The notes beneath the pieces are model-generated. The model searched no databases. It saw nothing but the letters and a program-made list of their open reading frames with translations, and was not told the DNA's origin. Both the position numbers and the translations under genes were made by a program. 64,000 bases of DNA from Glandiceps talaboti (lineage: Eukaryota; Hemichordata; Enteropneusta; Spengelidae). Location: positions 17,396,246 through 17,460,245 of the forward strand of contig NC_135555.1 in the NCBI RefSeq assembly GCF_964340395.1, in the 5' to 3' direction. Below, piece after piece: positions 1 through 17,890 of this stretch (the first letter of the stretch is position 1; each line of letters starts with the position of its first letter).

Positions 1-2933
1 TTTTCTTCAAATTTACAAGGTTAATAACTGCTCCTGGGGCTTAGTTTGATTCGGAGAGGCAAAACTCAATATCGGAATAAGTCAAACCGTCCCACCGATC
101 TGCTTTGTAAAAGTGATGACTTAGCCCCCCCCCCTCCGGCCGTAAAACTGAATTTGCCCTAAAATGCTTTGAACAAAAGTTAGGTAAAGTTTGAGGGAAG
201 GGAGGGTGTTTTAAAGTGGCACAAGCTGAGTTTGTAAGCATATTACTCAAGTGAAAATACTTTAACAAACCACATTCCAGTGCATTGTTAATATTAATGC
301 ATGTCGTTTCCCATGACATTACGATTGTCTTCTGCCATCGTTAGAACAGTTGATTACATAGTGCTGATTTCCTGAACATGTTTTTATATCATTACGTATT
401 ATAAATGAAATCATCGGATATTTTTTTTAATTATATCATGACAACCATGTTTGAGTTCAGTCAATCACAAGTGGTGGTGGTGGTGGTTAAGTGTGCTTCA
501 GTAAGTACAATACTGCAAAAATTACACCGAAGTACTTATAAACTCAGCTTGTGCCCTTCAAGTCTAAGGCGAAAACTATTAGTGTTTCCCATATTTTGTC
601 TTCACTCTCTTCAGGTTATATTGTTAAATTTATTGTATTGAATTACGTGTAAATGTTTCACTAATTTTCCATAATGTGCATATAGAGATATGGCAATAAT
701 GTAAATATCTGACCAAACTGCCAGTGTGTATGTAGTTCTACAAGAGTTTACATATATCATATGTTGTGCTAGACAACCACGGTGCATTTTACCAAGTTTG
801 CACATTGAGCCAATTTACTAGCTGTAATTCTGGGCATGTCAGTGCCTTTAACTTTGATATTGTTAGTATTGGTATTTTATGTCAGTAACTAAAGAGAAGG
901 AAGGGCTTGTTAATTATTTGTCTATTTTCGAAGAACTTTTGTATTGTTTTTGTGAAGAAAAAAACTTAAACTAGAAATGAAAGCGATCGCTTATTATCGG
1001 AGACGATATATTACGGCCGCTAAGAGTTCACTAAAGTTAAATGAACTCAATTCTTCAGTATGAAGTTGATCGAGGTCAGTGTCAATGCAACCGAAAAATT
1101 AATACTATCAAATTATGATAGTTTCAAAATAGCATAGTTCATTCTCATTATCATTTATCATATTATTCTGATTCTTTTGTTTTACCGGCTATTGCTTATG
1201 TCTCATTTGATCATCAAAAGAGGGCGTACAACTATTTGTGAGGAATTAATAACTTGACGAAAAGGAAGTGATTTAAGAGATTGTCGTAGAGGTCGCTGCA
1301 TTGATGAGCAACTATTTCTTGAATGGGAATTTATGAGTATACACTTGATGTCACAATACAGCATTCGTGTGAATAGATTAGCAAACACAATAGATCAGTT
1401 ATTCAGAGAAAGGTACCTACGTATAAATAGCAAGTGACAACTAGATATAGATAATTGTTTCACATATTTCTTTTCTTCTCTGTTTTGTAATGGTTTAGAT
1501 AATCACCTCTGGAGTACACTCCTTTAATAAATTATTCTAATTATTAATTAATAACGTGTTTGTGTAATCATTTATGCAAATGTATGCATCGGGTATGAAA
1601 GATATTCGTGAGTATTCATATGGGTATGCCTATAGTATTCTCATCAGTTTACGTTAATAATACGTTTACATACCCCTGAATATGCCCTGATTATGGTTAA
1701 AATACGCCCATATTCCTATCATAAGGCATGTATTCACATCCTATTCATAGGCGTATGCTAAGATATTCATGGTGAGAATATGATGTGAATATTATATGTA
1801 AAAGTGGTTCATCTTCTCATCGTTTTTCATGCTATTCTTATGAACATACGTCGACTCCAAATTCTTAGCATACGTGTGCATATGTCTGAATAGTAGGATA
1901 TGCCACTAGATATTTACTACAAATGCAAACGTTTTCGTATGCGAATATGTAACATTTGGTGTAGTGTGAACCCATGAGGGATGGCCCTCACTGGACTTCT
2001 TGGGAGACAAATGTTTATATACTTAAAGAACTTTCCAGTATAAATAAATAATAAATAAAGATTATCTATATGTATACATCAATACTATCGATAATTTATT
2101 ACATTCTGAAACCTATCACGAGTCATGAGCGTCTGTTGAAAACAAATACCAATAGTCCATGCCTGCTACATAGCTACTGCAACAACTGTGTGTTTTTGAA
2201 AATGAGCCATGGCCTTTTAGTACTGTACAGTTTAGTCACGGGAAGATTCAAGTCAGCGGAGTGCGCCACCATCGGCGATCACGTCCGACTGGACTAAAAG
2301 TCGCTTTTGAGATATGGTTTTAAGACGAAAAAGTACTAAAGACACTACTCGACGAAGTACAGAGCAAGTTTATTTTCGAAAAGAGAAGGGTGAGTAGGAA
2401 TTGGTAATGGCGAACCCAGTACAGTATTGCCCGACACGTGGCGGTAATAACTACGTACCCCGGAAGAAAATAACGTACATATACCAAGCCCTATCTAGCT
2501 AAAGTTGAAACTCAATAAATTACAAACTATCTAAAAAAACAACCATGTGAATTATTTGTCATTGTAACAAACTCTTTACACTCCATGACCGTAAAATAAT
2601 ACTTTGGAACGCTCAATATTATTGGGAACGAACGCAACTCTTCGGTCTTTATACTACGGACGTGCGTTGATCATGAAATGATTTAACATTACCCCCGGTT
2701 CTAGATCCAAATAATAATAATGATAAAAATAATAATAGATGGTTTATTAAAACAGTTTTGTGACCACATGCTAAAATGGTCAAATTATTTGAGTTTACAT
2801 ATCAGTTAAAATAAGAATAGAAAAAGTGTTTGCTCAAAAGAAAAAACACTGGTCAAAAAATTCAATTAAAATACTAATAAAAATCTGAACACGGAGAATA
2901 AGATAAAAGCTTAAAACACGCACAAAAACCCCC

Positions 2934-2961
2934 CCAAAACAAACAAACAAACAAACAAACA
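2934..2961. repeat. (CAAA)n microsatellite
   Basis: About six tandem CAAA units following a short C run. Seen directly. Confidence 0.9.
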
Positions 2962-3999
2962 TATTATAACTATATTTTACTGCCCTATTGATTCTTGGAA
3001 CCAAGAGCAATTAAATATTCTCCATTGTTTACACTATTGTTAGCATTTTACAATTTAGTGATAGTCGATAAACATGGACTTGGTCGATTTTGTTTCACCT
3101 TTATTTCTTTCTTCAACTAGGACAACATGGTAGGTAAGTTATTTTATCAAAATCTAAAATATGTACCTACCTGTCATCACTATATGCATGGCCACTTTAA
3201 TTTATAAATGTATCACTCAAAAACCCGCGAAATACAGGTACTATAACTATGAAAAGTATCAAAATATAATTTGTTATTTTCTCCTGATGAAGTTTGAATA
3301 ATCACTAGATACATTTGAGAAGTTGTGTTAATTTCTTCTCCATTGTAATTTGTACCAGTATATCAACGGCACTTTGAAGACGTTATAATTTGATCGATTC
3401 CATCTATAACCGAACACGTCTTACATGACCCTTGTTTATCAGAAGGAAGCCAGGCACGCTAGGCCTGTGAATGATGATTCATCCGAGTAGACTTACGAAC
3501 GTACATGAATTTCAACGCCCGTACGTACATTTTAGAAGTCGAAGGGTTGTTTTATCGACTGAAAACCCAAAATAAATGCCTCGATTCACATCCATATGGT
3601 CACTTTTCAATTTTAAATGCATCATGGTGAATGAAATAATGCAACTTCCAATCGGGCACTGATCATCATGGAGCAATGATACCTTCCTTCGTCTGACTTG
3701 TCAAGGAATATTTCGTTGCGGTGTAATGAGAGATACGTACGTACACAATTTCACTCTCCATGGTACGTTGTGATATGGACTTGTGCCACGTCTGCAATAG
3801 TCAATAAACTATATAATACCACAAATTCGTACTTTCAAAGTAAGTTTTCTGTCATATCTATTTTAATCCAATTTTCTATTCCTTTGTTGCCATGGCGTTT
3901 TGAAAATCCCTATGAGGACCACATTTACCCACTAAATTCAAATTCAAATTCACTGAGTAAACTGTTTAGCCAATGTGTAGTTGCATGTATTCGAATGCA

Positions 4000-4125
4000 T
4001 GAATGAATGAATTAATGAATGGATGGATGATTGAATGGTTGGGTGGATGGATGGGTGTTTGCATGAAAGAATGAATGAATAAATGAATGAATGAATGAAA
4101 GACTTAAGAAATGGATGGATGGATG
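4000..4125. repeat. Degenerate GAAT/GATG tetranucleotide repeat
   Basis: Tandem GAAT, GGAT and GATG tetranucleotides with interruptions, about 0.5 kb upstream of the DUF3504 start codon. Seen directly. Confidence 0.85.
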
Positions 4126-4699
4126 GATGAATCTATACCGACCGTTTTGCAAAAGCACACCCATTCCAGACTAGAACGACCAAAATGAAGACCAATTTGG
4201 GTGGCACATATCTACATAGCTTTTTGTTGGGAGTGCTCTCTCCTCGGATAAAACAACTTTAATAGTCACTCCGAAAACTTGATCCGATGATCTTACCTTT
4301 CATGACAACAGTGGTGCTATGCCTGGAAGCAATGTATTTTTTTGTAGAGCGCCCTCATACAAACAGTTTCCAACCAGTTGAATTACATTATTTTAATGTT
4401 TAGCTGAGTCCGCCATTTTTTGCAGGCCTCGAACATCAAGTGAAATACAAACAAAAAATTGTCACAAAACAAACATCTGGATACTGTATATGCAAGTTAG
4501 GAATAAGGTGTGGTTTTTGATATTGAAACAATGTTTTGAAAAAAAGAAAATGATCTACATTATTCGCCTACTGGTAAATGCGTAGGAACATATACCATGA
4601 CAATACTGTGATACGGTCTAGGTCAACTCGTGAGGTCATGTCAATTCCGCTTTTGCAGCTCAACGTGTTGTGACAAAAACATTTTACACTTTGAAGAAC

Positions 4700-6757
4700 A
4701 TGGCATCTGGACAAGCTCTAAAACGCCCGTGGAAATGGTCAAAGAAACAAGGAATAGGTAACGAAGAATTTATAGAGTTGCCATCACCAAATGTTTTGTC
4801 AAAGTGTGTAAATTCATTCGCTGAAAGTGCCAATGTTGACAAAGACATCGACAACGCTGCTTTCGATGATGATATGAGTTATGCGACGGAGCGTTCAATT
4901 TATGACACGAATCGTAATATCCAGAGGAGATTTGCACAAGCTGCATGGAAACAGTGGGCAGCTGAGCGGAACGCGAGAGTAGACTATTGCGACGATGACG
5001 ATGCATTGGGGCGAATCCCCTCCTTGGACGAAATGAACGGCGTTAGCGAAGCACGTTTTGCTGAATTAGTCAGGGTGTTCCGAAAGGAGGCACGACGAAA
5101 AGACGGTAAGCCGTACAACGTATCAACGCTACCCAGTTTGTTGCAAGGCGTTCAATACTACCTCACTGAGCGTGGTTATCCACATGCAGATATAGCCGGA
5201 AAACAGCGACCAACCAGTACAGAGATCCGCGCATTAAAGAAGGAAAGGGCGAACGCACAACATATCATCACCCCGGAGATTGAGGAAGAGCTTTGGCGGA
5301 AGGGGATCTTAGCTATGGACACAGGTCAGGGTTTGACCAACGCTGTGTATTTCTACAACTGCAAAGTGTTCGGCATCTTCGGAGAAAATGAGCACAGGTA
5401 CACAATGCAGTCGTACTACACGATGGGAAAAGACGAAGAGGGGGACTTCATCCACTTTAAACAAGTCTGCAGAAATGAAGAAAAAACTCAAGAGAAAGAC
5501 AGCTCAATGTTGAAGGGAGGAATCTATCAGTATGACAATGCGTACAATCCAAGATCGGTTTATAAAATATTCTCCAAGTACTTAGAAAGTGTTTCGGCTT
5601 GTAATGCTCCAGCTGGCGAGTTTTACTTGTACTGGACGGAGACCAGTGACTCCTTTGCCCATAAAGGTGTGCCAATTGGGAAATCCACTCTGCAGAAATT
5701 CCTTCCTAACATGGTGAAAAGATTGGGCTATACCATAGATAGTGCAATGTATGGTCCTACTGCTTTCATACCAATCCGAAAGAGTGCCACGGCAGTACTT
5801 GAAGATAACTCTCTGCTGAACGACCAAAATGTAGAAGTTGATGCGATAGTCAAGGCACAGCAGAAGTATACTAGCATGTTATTGGATAGTCCTACACCTA
5901 ATGTGGCGACGGGAATGAAGAGGGCTTTGCAGCCCGAGACACCTTCTGGGAGACCTGACAAACATTTTGCAAGCATGCCCCAGATAATTTCCCAAGACAC
6001 AGTGTTTGCATCATCATCTAAACACCTAAACGATAGTTTGAAAATTTCCAACATTTGCAGTCTTTCTTCTTCACCATTTTCTGAAATCCCCCAAGTTCAG
6101 GGACGCATCAGAACCAGTTCTGATGGTGATGACCCAGCCATGGAAGTGTCCTCATCGATGCAAGTATGGACTTTAAATGAAGATGGAATTTTAGTTCCTA
6201 TTGACCAATCAGATCGAATGACAAAAACATCGTCACAAAGTGAACCTCAAGAGAAGACAGTTGATTTGACAGAAAATGTCAGTTCACATGTGTTACCACC
6301 CAGTAGGAAAGAGGGCACTGGTAGATCAACATCTAGTTTCCATGACAACAGGATGGAGCAAACAGGGAAACCTGATTGTCCAATAAATCTAGCAGGGGTG
6401 ACAATAAAGAAGGAAGGTGTTACTAAGGACTACCTAAATCAGTGTGAAAACAACACAGACAGAGATACTGATGGGAGTTCCAAACCTGAAAAACAGGGGC
6501 AGGGAAAAGTATGCACCAAAGCTAGATACCAGATGGACAAGACTACAGGCAGAGTACAAGGTGGTGTCATTGTAGACAACGGGCTCGATGACGGACAACG
6601 GATGGAGTATTTCCGGGATTATATGAACACAAGCACAAGAATCAACTTTTCAAATGTCCTTCCTCCAGACAAGAAATGGTCTGTTGATGATCTTGAATTG
6701 AGTATAAACCAGACTGAAAATGGAGTAGAATTTCAATTGAATGTCGGCTACAAATAA
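4700..6757 (+). CDS. DUF3504 (ZMYM/QRICH1/KIAA1958-like) protein, domesticated Crypton recombinase
   Basis: Uninterrupted CDS of 685 aa. The open frame can be read from a GTG at 4670, but the first ATG (4700; A at -3, G at +4) is the credible eukaryotic start. Residues about 65-165 resemble the N-terminal core-binding part of DUF3504, including RKEARRKDGKPYN near residue 128. Residues about 215-345 resemble the catalytic part: YNCKVFGIFGENEHR near 217, then NPRSVYKIFSKYL and VPIGKSTLQKFL. The family hallmark HxxR segment appears as IPIRKSATAV near residue 357, so the His is lost. No catalytic-Tyr context follows; instead there is a long Ser/Thr/acidic, probably disordered tail. Vertebrate relatives are nuclear proteins that arose from Crypton tyrosine recombinases. 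I infer a nuclear, possibly DNA-binding, non-catalytic protein. A splice acceptor lies just upstream (about 4659), so 5'UTR exons are likely. Stop TAA; polyadenylation signal 29 bp downstream. Confidence 0.82.
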   Translation: MASGQALKRPWKWSKKQGIGNEEFIELPSPNVLSKCVNSFAESANVDKDIDNAAFDDDMSYATERSIYDTNRNIQRRFAQAAWKQWAAERNARVDYCDDDDALGRIPSLDEMNGVSEARFAELVRVFRKEARRKDGKPYNVSTLPSLLQGVQYYLTERGYPHADIAGKQRPTSTEIRALKKERANAQHIITPEIEEELWRKGILAMDTGQGLTNAVYFYNCKVFGIFGENEHRYTMQSYYTMGKDEEGDFIHFKQVCRNEEKTQEKDSSMLKGGIYQYDNAYNPRSVYKIFSKYLESVSACNAPAGEFYLYWTETSDSFAHKGVPIGKSTLQKFLPNMVKRLGYTIDSAMYGPTAFIPIRKSATAVLEDNSLLNDQNVEVDAIVKAQQKYTSMLLDSPTPNVATGMKRALQPETPSGRPDKHFASMPQIISQDTVFASSSKHLNDSLKISNICSLSSSPFSEIPQVQGRIRTSSDGDDPAMEVSSSMQVWTLNEDGILVPIDQSDRMTKTSSQSEPQEKTVDLTENVSSHVLPPSRKEGTGRSTSSFHDNRMEQTGKPDCPINLAGVTIKKEGVTKDYLNQCENNTDRDTDGSSKPEKQGQGKVCTKARYQMDKTTGRVQGGVIVDNGLDDGQRMEYFRDYMNTSTRINFSNVLPPDKKWSVDDLELSINQTENGVEFQLNVGYK

Positions 6758-6785
6758 ATACTACAATGGAACCCAGTTGAGTTGA

Positions 6786-6791
6786 AATAAA
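6786..6791 (+). terminator. AATAAA polyadenylation signal of the DUF3504 gene
   Basis: Perfect AATAAA 29 bp after the stop codon. Position fits a short 3'UTR, but AT-rich sequence makes chance matches common. Confidence 0.55.
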
Positions 6792-6960
6792 ATGTCTGGC
6801 TCGACAAATGTTGTATTGACGTTGCAAAATCTCTTCTCATCTGCATCGACAAATATTGCACTAAATGTTACAAAATATTATCATCTGGCTCAACAAACAT
6901 CATACTGACATTGCAAAGTCTTATCTTGCTTGACAAATATCTAATTAATTAGCAGTGCTT
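6792..6960. repeat. Three degenerate ~55-bp direct repeats just after the DUF3504 CDS
   Basis: Units carry the pattern CATCTGGCTCGACAAATRTTG, roughly TRYTGACRTTGCAAAAT. Three recognisable copies begin near 6793, 6837 and 6882. They lie immediately past the AATAAA, or inside a longer 3'UTR if a downstream signal is used. Confidence 0.5.
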
Positions 6961-8224
6961 CTTGTTATTATTATCATCTGGCATGGCAATAATTGACATA
7001 TAATTGTCACACTCAGCGGCTGACATGCCTGAAAAAAGAATATTTTGTTACAATGTATAGAATTGGTGACAATCTGCTAACTTAAGGGTAAAATGTAGCA
7101 ATATTGGTAAGATTGTTGTCATGCCAGAGGATACAAAGAAGCAGTGTGTAGGAAGATTTTTATTGAGCAAAACAAATGTAGTAAGTTAACATAAGTTATG
7201 TTTTTGAGCCAGACAACATGTAGAATGAAAGATACGTTGTTTCACTCTGGCCTCACTGGTCTGCTCTATCTGGAGTTGACTGATGAGTGAGGGTGCCCCA
7301 TCATGCATGGCGTACCTTACATACTAGATAACACGATACTTCAACTGGTTTCCATCGTATATAATGGCTACAAGAGATGTGTTGGTGTAGATACTGCAAT
7401 TGTGCAAAGCATTGTTGTACAAAAACACCATGAATTTTTTTTTTTTTTTTTTACAATTTTAACTGCCTTTTTTCTTCATACATATGATGTATTGTGTGCT
7501 TTTATGGGGATTCTGTACTGTAAGTCATGGTAGAAAGGATCCTCATAATTTTGCAAAGCTTGTCTTGTTATTTCTTTACGTAGAGCTCAGACAACTAGTC
7601 TGAGCATAGTCTTACTCATATTTTGCAGTACTTACATGTAGATGTACATCGTTGCATATTTATAGTTACTAGTTTCGAGGACAAAAATAATAAGGTGAAT
7701 TTATACTGTACATGTTAGTGTTTTCTGCTAACGTTGGATAACCCCTGTGCCAGAAAGGGGGAAATCGGGTAAAAATTGACATAGTTTACCTTTTTGCTGA
7801 ACCATTTTCAGTGTTTTTGTTAAGGGCGGTAAGCAGGTAAAATCTACTGGGGTTCCCATGTCATGTTACCAGGGTTCTGAAATAAAATTATGGTAGATTA
7901 TATGGGAAACTATGCAACTTTCATCGGATCCCTCTCCCCGATTCTGTTACCGGGGTTCCCCAACCTTTAGTAAAAATAGTGATATTGATGGGGAACCCGG
8001 TATACAAGCGACTTTGGAACTTGGGTAAATTTTATTTACGGACTGTCCTTAAGAAAAAAAAACGCTGCATTCATAGTGATTGCCATTGAAAGGGGAAATC
8101 TGGGTTGTTTGGAAAAACATTAAATTTTGAGTTTGACTGTGAAATCTTATTGTACACCTACTGAAATAGTCTCCAAGTTTACTTTCAGTTTTTGTTCATA
8201 GTTTGTTATTTTGAGTTTTGGGTC
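6961..8224. other. Spacer, no gene supported
   Basis: Short open frames only. A poly-T run lies at 7434-7452. Between 7741 and 8010 the sequence repeats short GGGGTTCC / GGGGAACC and GTTACC words in both orientations. This looks like an old degenerate repeat, but I could not assign it. Confidence 0.4.
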
Positions 8225-8550
8225 GCAAGTCATTTGTGAATTATACCATGTATAAGGCCAAAATATATTCTGGTCTTCTATGTCATGCCTATGTCACGAC
8301 AATGCATGATGTCTACGTCATTGGTTCTGCTGTGTTCGAAATATGAATCAAAACTTTCAAAATTGCTATTACTTTCCCCGATTTTTGTTTGATATCACTT
8401 GCACTGGTATAATTATGTTTTAATACTCGCCAATATTTTTCTTCATTCAGCCAGAAAATAGTTGTGACCTCTGGGTTGTGACAAATGCCTCTTAGGTCAC
8501 TCGTATTTTCCTTGGCTGAACAAAGAAAAATATTGGGGAATGACATCTAA
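8225..8550 (-). repeat. Interspersed foldback repeat, family F, copy 1
   Basis: Reverse-strand copy of a roughly 320-bp family also seen at 21672-22025, 45215-45500, 49788-50125 and as a fragment at 53843-53905. One end is a hairpin of inverted segments containing CAATATTTTTCTTCATTCAGC and GACCTAA. The other end carries a conserved tail with GAGTATATATTCCATATTT. The short open frame at 8313-8546 is only this repeat read through. No coding capacity, so probably a MITE-like or SINE-like element. Confidence 0.7.
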
Positions 8551-8997
8551 ATTGTGCGTTAACGAAAACATACTGCATTGCTATAAGCAATTTGCTGTTC
8601 TTATCCTGCTGTGTACACAAAATGTTCTGTGACTAAAACTTATTTTGAAAGTGTCATTACCAGTTATTCTTAGTAATGACAACCAAGCAGCTTTCCTCAA
8701 ATGTTTGTGACATGTTCCTTTCCACAAACAAATTTTAAAATCATGTTGTCAACACATCATGTAAGTTTTTTAGATGCATGTGTCGTACTTTGCTGAAAGC
8801 ATACTGTCAGATATAAAATCAAGTCTTGTCAAAACATGAAATTATACCAGCACAAGACAAGTTGTTGACAAACATCAAAAACAGTTGATAACTGTTTACA
8901 GACAGACATCAAGTCAGTGTTATTCTAGAGGCTATCCGTGACTTAAAATCTGTCTTCTCGTGTCTTAGCTCTGCTTAATGAGATGATGTGATGAAAT

Positions 8998-9240
8998 TTC
9001 CAATTCAAATGAAGCCACACCCACACAGTCAGTAACATCATGTCTTTGTTAATCAATCACAGTATTCTGCCCATTGATAAGTTAGTGTTTTTTGGAGCAG
9101 TTACGTAATGTCCATGTATGGTACATTTGTCATATCAGGCCTCCACTTATACATTGTTTACATCTTGCTAACAGTAGCGGGTTTACTTATTTTCATGAAC
9201 AACTTGTGGTTCATTATTTCTTATTGAGCTAGACTGGGTG
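8998..9240 (+). repeat. Interspersed ~270-bp repeat, family R270, copy 1
   Basis: Shares long blocks with 23820-24090 and 50995-51270, including TAACATCATGTCTTTGTTAA, a segment with GGGGCAGTT-like sequence, GTAATGTCCA and CTTATACACTGTTTACATC. This copy is the most diverged. No coding capacity was seen. Confidence 0.65.
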
Positions 9241-9439
9241 GAGAGATCTAGAGATTCTAGGCCACCAGATAGCCTCTAAACTAAGTCAGTGTACACATAC
9301 ATACTTGTTGTAATTGTAGTAATAATGACAAATTTATGCATGTTGACTATTTTTTACACTGAAGAATCAATGTCATAAGTGACTGACATTGTCTTGAGGT
9401 ATAACAACAGGGTGTAAAACCCAAATTTTCTGTTCAAAC

Positions 9440-10060
9440 GTCTTCTACTTGGCTTATGTGAGATACACAGGGAACCTTGTACATCCTACATGTAGTTCTA
9501 GGGTATGGCCACATCCTAGTGCTAGGAAGAGGAGGACAGCTATGTACCAGTTGTATGCCTCACAGCCCTGTTACAGGGTATGTTTTTACACAGCCTTGCT
9601 GGGTGGCTGGGAAAAATATTCCTGTTCCGTGGATGTGAATACCATCTCTGTGCCAGGATATCTCAGTACCATAGCTGTGCACAGCACACCAAATACATAC
9701 ATGTAGTTGTGCACATCCATGCACCAGCTATGGTGGGATCATACCGACTGTGTAGCAGATCTTTCATTCACATCCAATCAGCATTGCTTACACAACTGGT
9801 ACATGACTGGGAAATATCTCTGTTACATAGTGGTGGGAAATACTTACATTACAATTACCGGTATGCTCACACAGTTGGTACAGAGAGACTTTACATATAG
9901 CTGGTACAACCTCTGTGGCTCCACTGAACTGGTACATGTACAGCAATATGTACAACCCTGTCCTAGGTACATAACTGTTACAGGGGTATTCAAGGTTCCA
10001 TGTGTATACCATTTGTATCTTGTCATCCAAAACACAATTTGTGCCAAGATGTGCATATTT
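9440..10060. other. GTAC/GTTAC-rich low-complexity stretch with overlapping spurious ORFs
   Basis: The words GGTAC, GTTACA, TGGGAAATA and ACACAG recur, and open frames of 70-118 codons overlap in three frames on both strands. None resembles a protein family. I read it as an old degenerate tandem repeat whose word bias suppresses stop codons. Confidence 0.4.
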
Positions 10061-10447
10061 TAGATTCTTACAGATGAATCATAGTTTTTAATGAACTGAC
10101 GTCATATCAAAAAATAGGTATAATAATATATATATACTAACAGTATTCATAAAAATTCCAATATTTGCCAACAGGGAATATGTTGTCAAGCTGTATTGGA
10201 AGATTTGTATAGCACTGACATTTATATTTGCTGCAATTTAGTGACTTGGATACTGGACTTTGCATATTGTAGTTTTCAGAATCATGTAACTGATATTTTA
10301 GACTATAAATTTTACAGAATGCAATAAAATCATATCTTAAGAGAAACACTTAAAAAAATGTCTTGATGTGCATTCATTCATCGCATTCAAAGTTAAAATT
10401 TGATGGAATGCATATAGTGGATGTTAGTGAACAACACTAAATAGTCT

Positions 10448-10776
10448 AAGGTCTAAAAAATTGTGTGGTTCCAATTACGCTCAATTTTAGCATAGGTGGG
10501 ATTGGTAGATTTTTTTATGTGCAAGTGTCTAGTTCAGGTAGTTATGTTTCCCCTATTAGCCTGTTATTGGTTTCTTCTCATCAGATGTACAGCCATTACA
10601 GATTGGAAGTTTTATATTGTCTTTTTAACATGTCAGTTTCCGCATCCACTATTACTTGTGAGACTTCGCAATTTCATTTATCTTTTCTCGAATACGTGAA
10701 AAAAAGCTTACGGTTGGTAGTGAAAAACTAGATGGGGTCGGGTAACCGGAACCAAACATGTACAATAAACTAGGCC
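10448..10776 (+). mobile_element. MITE-like element, family M, copy 1
   Basis: About 330 bp bounded by inverted ends: left AAGGTCTAAAAAATTGTGTG, right ...GGTAACCGGAACC then TAGGCC. Internal blocks (AGTTCAGGTAGTTATGTTT, GATGTACAGCCATTACAGAT, TGAAAAACTAGATGGGG) recur in copies at 12701-12950, 19713-20041, 20583-20983 (inverted) and a fragment at 46027-46080. No open frame of note. Confidence 0.75.
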
Positions 10777-11379
10777 ATAACATTACTTTCCAAATTCTGG
10801 TATTAATGCGAAACCTTTATGTATTAATATTTTAAGTACATTCTACAATGAATGGCACACAGCCATTGATTTTATTCTGTACTAGAGATGAAAACTTGGC
10901 AACTGAAACAGTAGTCGTTCTGGATGCTCCACTCTTGCTGTCAACAATGTGTAGGGCTGAGAGTATATTGGTATGTAATGTCAACCAATGCACTTGTAGT
11001 TGAAAGGTAGTGTGGATGTGAAGGAATACTTGTCCTGATGGCAATGGTTCATTCACGGCAGAGGATATCTCTACCTGTAGATTTTATTCCAAATGAAATC
11101 CTTACTTCACTAGCTATAATATACATACAACACATCATTCTGCACTCGTTTCATACATATTATCTTGCCTGACTCGAAACTTTTGGGATAGGAATTTGTG
11201 TGGTTTTCAAGCTTGATAATTTCACAAATTCATTTTCCTTACAAATGAAAATGTCTACTCCCAATTCCACATTTTTATAAACATCTTTGAATCTCTGACC
11301 ATAACCCTTCTCTTCACATCACTACTGAAAACAGTTCAGAAGTTCACACATTACTTTTACTCTATTTCAAAGCATAGAA

Positions 11380-11397
11380 CCCCCCCCCCCCCCCCCC
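11380..11397. repeat. Poly-C run
   Basis: Eighteen consecutive C on the + strand. Length may be unreliable in assembly. Confidence 0.85.
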
Positions 11398-11604
11398 ACA
11401 TGGTACCATGGAGGGTCTATGTTCAAAGTTACGAATACAAATCTCAATCCACATTTTTGTTAAGATCTCTACATCCTTGAACCAATTTCACAACCCCTCT
11501 CTTCACATACACTAGTACAATATATGTACCAAAGCCATTCCAGTCGTATCTCAACATTTCACAATAAATTGGCAAACACACAATAGACTAGGTACGTGGT
11601 ATTT

Positions 11605-11610
11605 TTTAAT
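11605..11610 (-). terminator. ATTAAA polyadenylation signal of RPL14
   Basis: ATTAAA on the minus strand about 65 bp past the RPL14 stop codon. No AATAAA is nearer. Position fits a short ribosomal-protein 3'UTR. Confidence 0.5.
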
Positions 11611-11674
11611 GTTCTACCAGTACATAATTACACAGCATGTTGAAGCAACCGGTACAAATAAAAGCATGTTCGAT

Positions 11675-17791
<6,117 letters not shown>

Positions 17792-17823
17792 TTTCGACGG
17801 CAAGGGGGAAAGAGAACTCTAAC

Positions 17824-17829
17824 CACGTG
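17824..17829. promoter_or_regulatory. E-box CACGTG
   Basis: Perfect palindromic CACGTG about 10-15 bp upstream of the inferred RPL14 TOP start. This is a site type bound by bHLH-ZIP factors such as USF and Myc/Max. Function is inferred from position only. Confidence 0.5.
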
Positions 17830-17877
17830 ACACGAACTGAGGTACGCCACCAACGCCAGCAGTCATGAACGTAAGTG

Positions 17878-17890
17878 GGGTCAAAGGTCA
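17878..17890 (+). promoter_or_regulatory. DR1 nuclear-receptor-type element
   Basis: GGGTCA-A-AGGTCA, two half-sites in direct repeat with a 1-bp spacer, 58 bp before the LDHD ATG. DR1 elements are bound by HNF4, RXR heterodimers and COUP-TF in animals. It may lie in the promoter or the 5'UTR. Confidence 0.5.

Larger units (their letters stand above)
1..4655. other. Spacer upstream of the DUF3504 gene; no gene supported
   Basis: All open frames here are under about 105 codons, lack recognisable domains and overlap in several frames, so I call none of them. Visible contents: AT-rich unique sequence; a stretch at 1560-1960 unusually rich in TATTC/GAATA/TATGC words; a (CAAA)n tract at 2934-2961; and a degenerate GAAT/GATG tract at 4000-4125. 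A possible 5'UTR exon of the downstream gene could end near 2390 (GAAGG then GTGAGT) and splice to the pyrimidine-rich acceptor ending in TTTTGCAG at about 4659. That pairing is a guess. Confidence 0.5.

Noticed and set aside
4670-4699. Ten extra N-terminal codons on the DUF3504 frame
   Set aside because: The frame would have to start at GTG (4670). The first ATG, in a good Kozak context, is at 4700, so the extra residues are not counted.
8313-8546. 77-codon minus-strand frame with a protein-like look
   Set aside because: The same sequence recurs at 21672, 45215 and 49788 as repeat family F with frame-breaking differences.
9449-10063. Overlapping frames of 70-118 codons
   Set aside because: Open in three frames on both strands because of word bias; no protein similarity recognised.
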